Source of the DNA: Arthrobacter sp. MYb227 | Lineage (GTDB): Bacteria; Actinomycetota; Actinomycetes; Actinomycetales; Micrococcaceae | Assembly: GCF_002975435.1 (NCBI RefSeq) | Contig: NZ_PCPT01000014.1 | Coordinates: forward strand, 58,387-93,138 | Length of the DNA: 34,752 bases | Direction: 5' to 3' | Part shown: positions 31,796 through 34,752 of the stretch, piece after piece | Layout of the letters: each line of letters opens with the position of its first letter | How positions within the stretch are numbered: position 1 is the first letter of the stretch | Translations under genes and position numbers: made by a program | The notes under the pieces: generated by a model | The model's input: only the letters and a program-made list of their open reading frames with translations | What the model was told of the DNA's origin: nothing | Database searches by the model: none

Positions 31796-32437
31796 TTATC
31801 CGTGGGATGTGCTCAATTTTCGTAGTTCGGAGGCAACAAGCACCTCATTGAAGATCGGACCCGCTGGTTCCAGTATGCGCCCGGCGTCCAAATCGGTGAG
31901 GATTACCGGGTCGAAGCCCAGCGTGCGCACCAATTGTGCAACGACCTCGGTCGCCGGGGCATCATCCGAGGCGACGCCCAGGGCTCGCTGGGCGCTACGG
32001 TGGGATCCCTTCTTGGCATCCAGATCCCAATGGCTGATGTGGTTCAGCGCTTTGACCACACGGCACTGCGGAAAGCGCCGGGCGATGACGGCGCTACTGG
32101 AGAGACCTGCAGCAAGTCCCTCCTCGAACCAGTCCGGAAGGGGTTCTAATTCCCAGCGGTTGGTGGCATCCACCAGGATGATGCCGGCCAGAGTCTGCGG
32201 AACAATGTCGTCCAGCTCCTCCTGCGGCACCAGCAGCACGACCACCGCGACGTCCTTGGCGATATCCTCGGCGGCTACGGCCCGAGCTTTGGTGGCGTAC
32301 TGCGCCAGGTGGTACTTCATCATGTTCGGCGTTCGGCTGGAGGCGATCTGTACCTCCAAGCCTTCCGCCGCGGCGACGCGGGCCAGTGCGGTGCCGGCTC
32401 GGCCGGCACCCAGAATTCCAATGCGCTCAATACCCAT
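31796..32437 (-). CDS. NADPH-dependent F420 reductase-like NAD(P)-binding protein
   Basis: The 213-residue protein begins MGIERIGILGAGRAGTALARVAAAEG, a Rossmann fold with GxGxxG, followed by IASSRTP suited to binding the NADP phosphate. VVLLVPQEELDDI, VDATNRWE and VKALNHISHWDLDAK are typical of the family that includes F420H2:NADP oxidoreductases and predicted dinucleotide-binding enzymes. Whether it uses F420 cannot be told from sequence, and no F420 gene is nearby. ATG at 32437 is chosen: conserved sequence starts there, and GAGAAT ends 7 bases upstream, implying a leaderless mRNA; the longer open frame to 32506 overlaps an inverted repeat. Confidence 0.85.
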   Translation of the reverse strand: MGIERIGILGAGRAGTALARVAAAEGLEVQIASSRTPNMMKYHLAQYATKARAVAAEDIAKDVAVVVLLVPQEELDDIVPQTLAGIILVDATNRWELEPLPDWFEEGLAAGLSSSAVIARRFPQCRVVKALNHISHWDLDAKKGSHRSAQRALGVASDDAPATEVVAQLVRTLGFDPVILTDLDAGRILEPAGPIFNEVLVASELRKLSTSHG

Positions 32438-32444
32438 GACACCT

Positions 32445-32450
32445 ATTCTC
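32445..32450 (-). promoter_or_regulatory. -10-like element of a leaderless NADP-binding protein gene
   Basis: GAGAAT on the minus strand is followed by AGGTGTC and then the ATG at 32437. TTGGGC lies 19 bases upstream. The arrangement copies that of serB. Confidence 0.5.
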
Positions 32451-32505
32451 GGTCCCGGCGGTGCCGCCTGCCCAATCGTGCGATATCCGTTGAAGGCGAA
32501 AGCCA

Positions 32506-32535
32506 TCGAACCATGCTTGTGGGCACATGGTTCGA
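32506..32535 (-). terminator. 10-base perfect inverted repeat, probable terminator of the acyl-CoA oxidase gene
   Basis: TCGAACCATG at 32506-32515 is the exact inverse of CATGGTTCGA at 32526-32535, with a 10-base loop; adding the flanking GCC/GGC gives a 14-base stem with one mismatch. It lies 95 bases past the acyl-CoA oxidase stop, and the minus-strand flank reads GGCTTTCGCCTT. An operator for the downstream gene is an alternative. Confidence 0.5.
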
Positions 32536-32629
32536 CGGCCGTTGGTGCTCCGGTGGCTAGCTGGCGAAAAGCGGCGAGCGAGACTTCCCGAGCTGCTGTC
32601 CACCCAGAACGATGAACAAGAGCGGCAGA

Positions 32630-34696
32630 TTACTTCTTTGCTACCTTCTTGGCTGCCTTGGCGCGGGCGATAAGTACCTTTTCATCGACCGGTGCATCGG
32701 CGCTGGCGCGCAGCCGGCGGTAGTATTCGGCGGCCTCATCCTGGCGTTCGTTCTCGCCACCGTCGGCAATTGCTGCACGCAGGTGTTCGGGGCCATAACC
32801 AAAGGCATCGACAAGATCCTGTGCATGTGGGCGCAGCCGATCGAGCAGAATGTTCACATAGCCCGAAAGGGTACGTGCACGCTGCATGGAAAGGCGACCA
32901 TTCATCAGGTACCAGCCCAAGTTCTCTTCGATCAGGGTCAGCGCAAAGACATCGCGCAGCCAGGTCAGCACCGTGCGGGTGCCTGTATCGGTGGTGACTT
33001 CAAGCGCACGAGTGAATGCTTCCCAGCGCAAGAGCTCACCGTGGGCCTTGGCTACCTCAATGAGTTGGTTCTGCTTGGCATTGAATGCGGCAGCAGACTT
33101 GGCACGATCCTTGGCCGAAACGCCGCGTAGCTCATCGGCAATCTCCCCAACCATTGAATTGACGCGGTCGGTCAGCAACGCGCGCTGATTGGCTTCATCC
33201 TTGAAGAAGTTAGCGCTCTTACGCTCCGAACCGGTATCGGCAACGGCCTGGACCACCGAACGAAGCCCGGATCGATTCAGCGCAACATTTTCCGCGTGCT
33301 TGACCACGTAGCGGGCCAAGACTCCGGCGTTGAGCTCGCGGAATTCCTGCCCGTAGTCGGTCAGCAGCCGCTTACCCACCAGCTGCAACAGGACATTGTT
33401 ATCACCCTCGAAGGTCACGTAGATATCGAGGTCGGCACGTAACTGAGTAAATCGGTTGGTTGCCATGAACCCGGCACCACCACAGGCCTCGCGAGCCTCC
33501 TGCAGGGTATCCAGAGCGTCCCAGGTGCTCAGGGATTTGAGTGCCGCGGCGAAGGTTTCTAGGTCTTGACGGTCCTCGTCGGTATCGGTGGCACCGGAGA
33601 AGACTCCATCGAATTTGGCAAGGAGTTCCTCGTGGGCAAAAGACGCAGCATAGGTGCGTGCAATGCGTGGGATCAATCGGCGCTGGTGACGCTGGTAGTT
33701 CATGAGTGTTTCTTCGGCGGTGTCCGATGAAGCATTGAACTGACGGCGCTGGTTGGCGTAGGTCACAGCAATCTGCAGGGCAACCTTTGAGGCTGCCGTT
33801 GCCGCGCCATCGAGCGAGACGCGTCCCTGGACCAGGGTGCCGAGCATCGTGAAGAAACGGCGTCCGGGGGAGTGAATGGGTGAGGAGTAGGTGCCGTCCT
33901 CGGTGACGTTGCCATAGCGGTTGAGCAGGTTGGTGCGGGGGATACGGACGTTGGTGAAGTGCAGGCGGCCATTGTCGATGCCGTTGAGTCCGCCCTTCAG
34001 GCCATCGTCTTCTCCGCCGATGCCCGGCAGGAAGCCTTCGTCATTGCGGATATCCACGTAGAAGGCGTGTACTCCGTGGTTCACGCCCTGGGTAATGAGC
34101 TGGGCGAAGACCACTGCTGCCTTGCCATGTAGTCCCGCATTGCCCAGGAATTCCTTCCAGGCCGCCTTGAAGGGGGTGTTGATGACGAACTCTTGGGTTT
34201 GCTCATCATAGGTGGCGGTGGTGCCGATTGAGGCAACATCGGAGCCGTGACCAATTTCCGTCATGGCAAACGCGCCGGGGATTTCTAGGGACATGATGCC
34301 CGGAAGCCACTTGGTGTGGTGTTCCTCGGTGCCTAGGTGCAGTACCGCACAACCGAACAGTCCCCACTGGACTCCGGCTTTAATTTGCAGGGATGGGTCT
34401 GCGGTCACGAGTTCTTCAAAGCTGGCAATCGAACCGCCGTGGTTATCTTCGCCGCCCAAAGAAACAGGGAAGGCGCGGTGTACTGCCTTGGAATCAACAA
34501 GCACCTTGAGCTGGTTGAAAACGCGCTCACGATGATCGTCCATGGATAGGCCCGGGATACCTTGCACCTCGGGGGTGCCGGCAAGTGCGCGGGACTGCTT
34601 GCGCTCCTGCGCCCAACGGCCCAATAGTTGTTCGCCAAGCGCTGCCACATCGATGGTGGCGTCGGCGGTGTCGAGGGTCATGTGTTCCTGGGTCAC
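32630..34696 (-). CDS. Acyl-CoA dehydrogenase/oxidase family protein (ACOX-like)
   Basis: The protein of up to 688 residues has the four-part layout of acyl-CoA oxidases rather than the 380-residue dehydrogenases: an alpha domain, a beta domain with AFAMTEIGHGSDVASIGTTATYD, the flavin-binding helical domain with PGRRFFTMLGTLVQGRVSLDG and EACGGAGFMATNR, and a further helical C-terminal domain. TFEGDNNVLLQ carries the probable catalytic Glu. It should oxidise acyl-CoA to trans-2-enoyl-CoA with FAD in beta-oxidation; whether oxygen or ETF takes the electrons is not visible. GTG at 34696 is the longest start; ATG at 34681, preceded by AGGA at 4 bases, is an alternative. The C-terminus is Lys/Ala-rich. 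Confidence 0.92.
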   Translation of the reverse strand: MTQEHMTLDTADATIDVAALGEQLLGRWAQERKQSRALAGTPEVQGIPGLSMDDHRERVFNQLKVLVDSKAVHRAFPVSLGGEDNHGGSIASFEELVTADPSLQIKAGVQWGLFGCAVLHLGTEEHHTKWLPGIMSLEIPGAFAMTEIGHGSDVASIGTTATYDEQTQEFVINTPFKAAWKEFLGNAGLHGKAAVVFAQLITQGVNHGVHAFYVDIRNDEGFLPGIGGEDDGLKGGLNGIDNGRLHFTNVRIPRTNLLNRYGNVTEDGTYSSPIHSPGRRFFTMLGTLVQGRVSLDGAATAASKVALQIAVTYANQRRQFNASSDTAEETLMNYQRHQRRLIPRIARTYAASFAHEELLAKFDGVFSGATDTDEDRQDLETFAAALKSLSTWDALDTLQEAREACGGAGFMATNRFTQLRADLDIYVTFEGDNNVLLQLVGKRLLTDYGQEFRELNAGVLARYVVKHAENVALNRSGLRSVVQAVADTGSERKSANFFKDEANQRALLTDRVNSMVGEIADELRGVSAKDRAKSAAAFNAKQNQLIEVAKAHGELLRWEAFTRALEVTTDTGTRTVLTWLRDVFALTLIEENLGWYLMNGRLSMQRARTLSGYVNILLDRLRPHAQDLVDAFGYGPEHLRAAIADGGENERQDEAAEYYRRLRASADAPVDEKVLIARAKAAKKVAKK

Positions 34697-34752
34697 TGGC
34701 GTATCTGCCTTTCGGTTGTGCCGCCATTCCCCTTGGCCGTGTGCTGTGGGGG

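Noticed and set aside
1-34752. CRISPR arrays, tRNA or rRNA genes, insertion sequences
   Set aside because: I found no regularly spaced repeats, no tRNA T-arm plus CCA pattern, no rRNA-like stretch and no transposase or integrase in any frame.

Overview
The window looks like a chromosomal piece of a high-G+C Gram-positive bacterium, most likely a Micrococcaceae member of the Arthrobacter/Glutamicibacter group. This is inferred from the DUF3099 - small zinc-binding protein - SURF1 cluster, the DUF6318 lipoprotein next to a PKD-domain secreted protein, the VanW-family protein, the actinobacterial lipoate ligase architecture and frequent GTG/TTG starts. It is mostly conserved housekeeping chromosome. 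I see no rRNA, tRNA, CRISPR array, transposase, integrase or phage gene. The 17-G run at the left edge looks like an assembly end.

Layout. 1-1.8 kb: ABC-F ATPase. 2.1-3.9 kb: minus-strand operon of DUF3099 protein, small Cys/His protein and SURF1. 4.1-6.8 kb: fabG, a long non-coding stretch, a YqeY-domain protein and an SDR with an atypical active site. 7.3-11.3 kb: a two-gene heterodimeric ABC exporter. 11.4-14.2 kb (minus): VanW-family envelope protein and SerB. 14.3-16.8 kb (plus): ABC ATPase, TauE/SafE permease and TrmH/SpoU methyltransferase. 17-18.5 kb: zinc-free bL31 and a lipoate-protein ligase. 18.6-22.3 kb (minus): succinate-semialdehyde-type dehydrogenase, MTA/SAH nucleosidase plus LuxS, and a RibD-C/DHFR-like reductase. 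22.4 kb: a VOC protein. 22.9-28.7 kb (minus): aminopeptidase N, a YeiH-type transporter, a zinc-ribbon SDR and a small membrane protein. 28.9-30.5 kb (minus): a decayed DUF6318/PKD pair. 30.7-34.7 kb (minus): PspA, an F420-reductase-like NADP-binding protein and an acyl-CoA oxidase/dehydrogenase.

Working together: LuxS and the nucleosidase are translationally coupled and form the S-adenosylhomocysteine detoxification/AI-2 route. The two ABC half-transporters carry complementary degenerate motifs and must pair. The DUF3099 operon with SURF1 points to cytochrome oxidase assembly. Most transcription units end in clear hairpin terminators.

Most notable: (i) at least six genes have a -10-like hexamer 6-7 nt upstream of the start codon and no convincing Shine-Dalgarno sequence in several, the pattern of leaderless mRNAs; (ii) the adjacent DUF6318 and PKD genes each carry exactly one inactivating lesion (an in-frame ochre codon and a one-base slip in a six-G run); (iii) two unrelated SDR proteins both lack tyrosine at the usual YxxxK position. 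I did not find a clear, wholly new multi-gene system.
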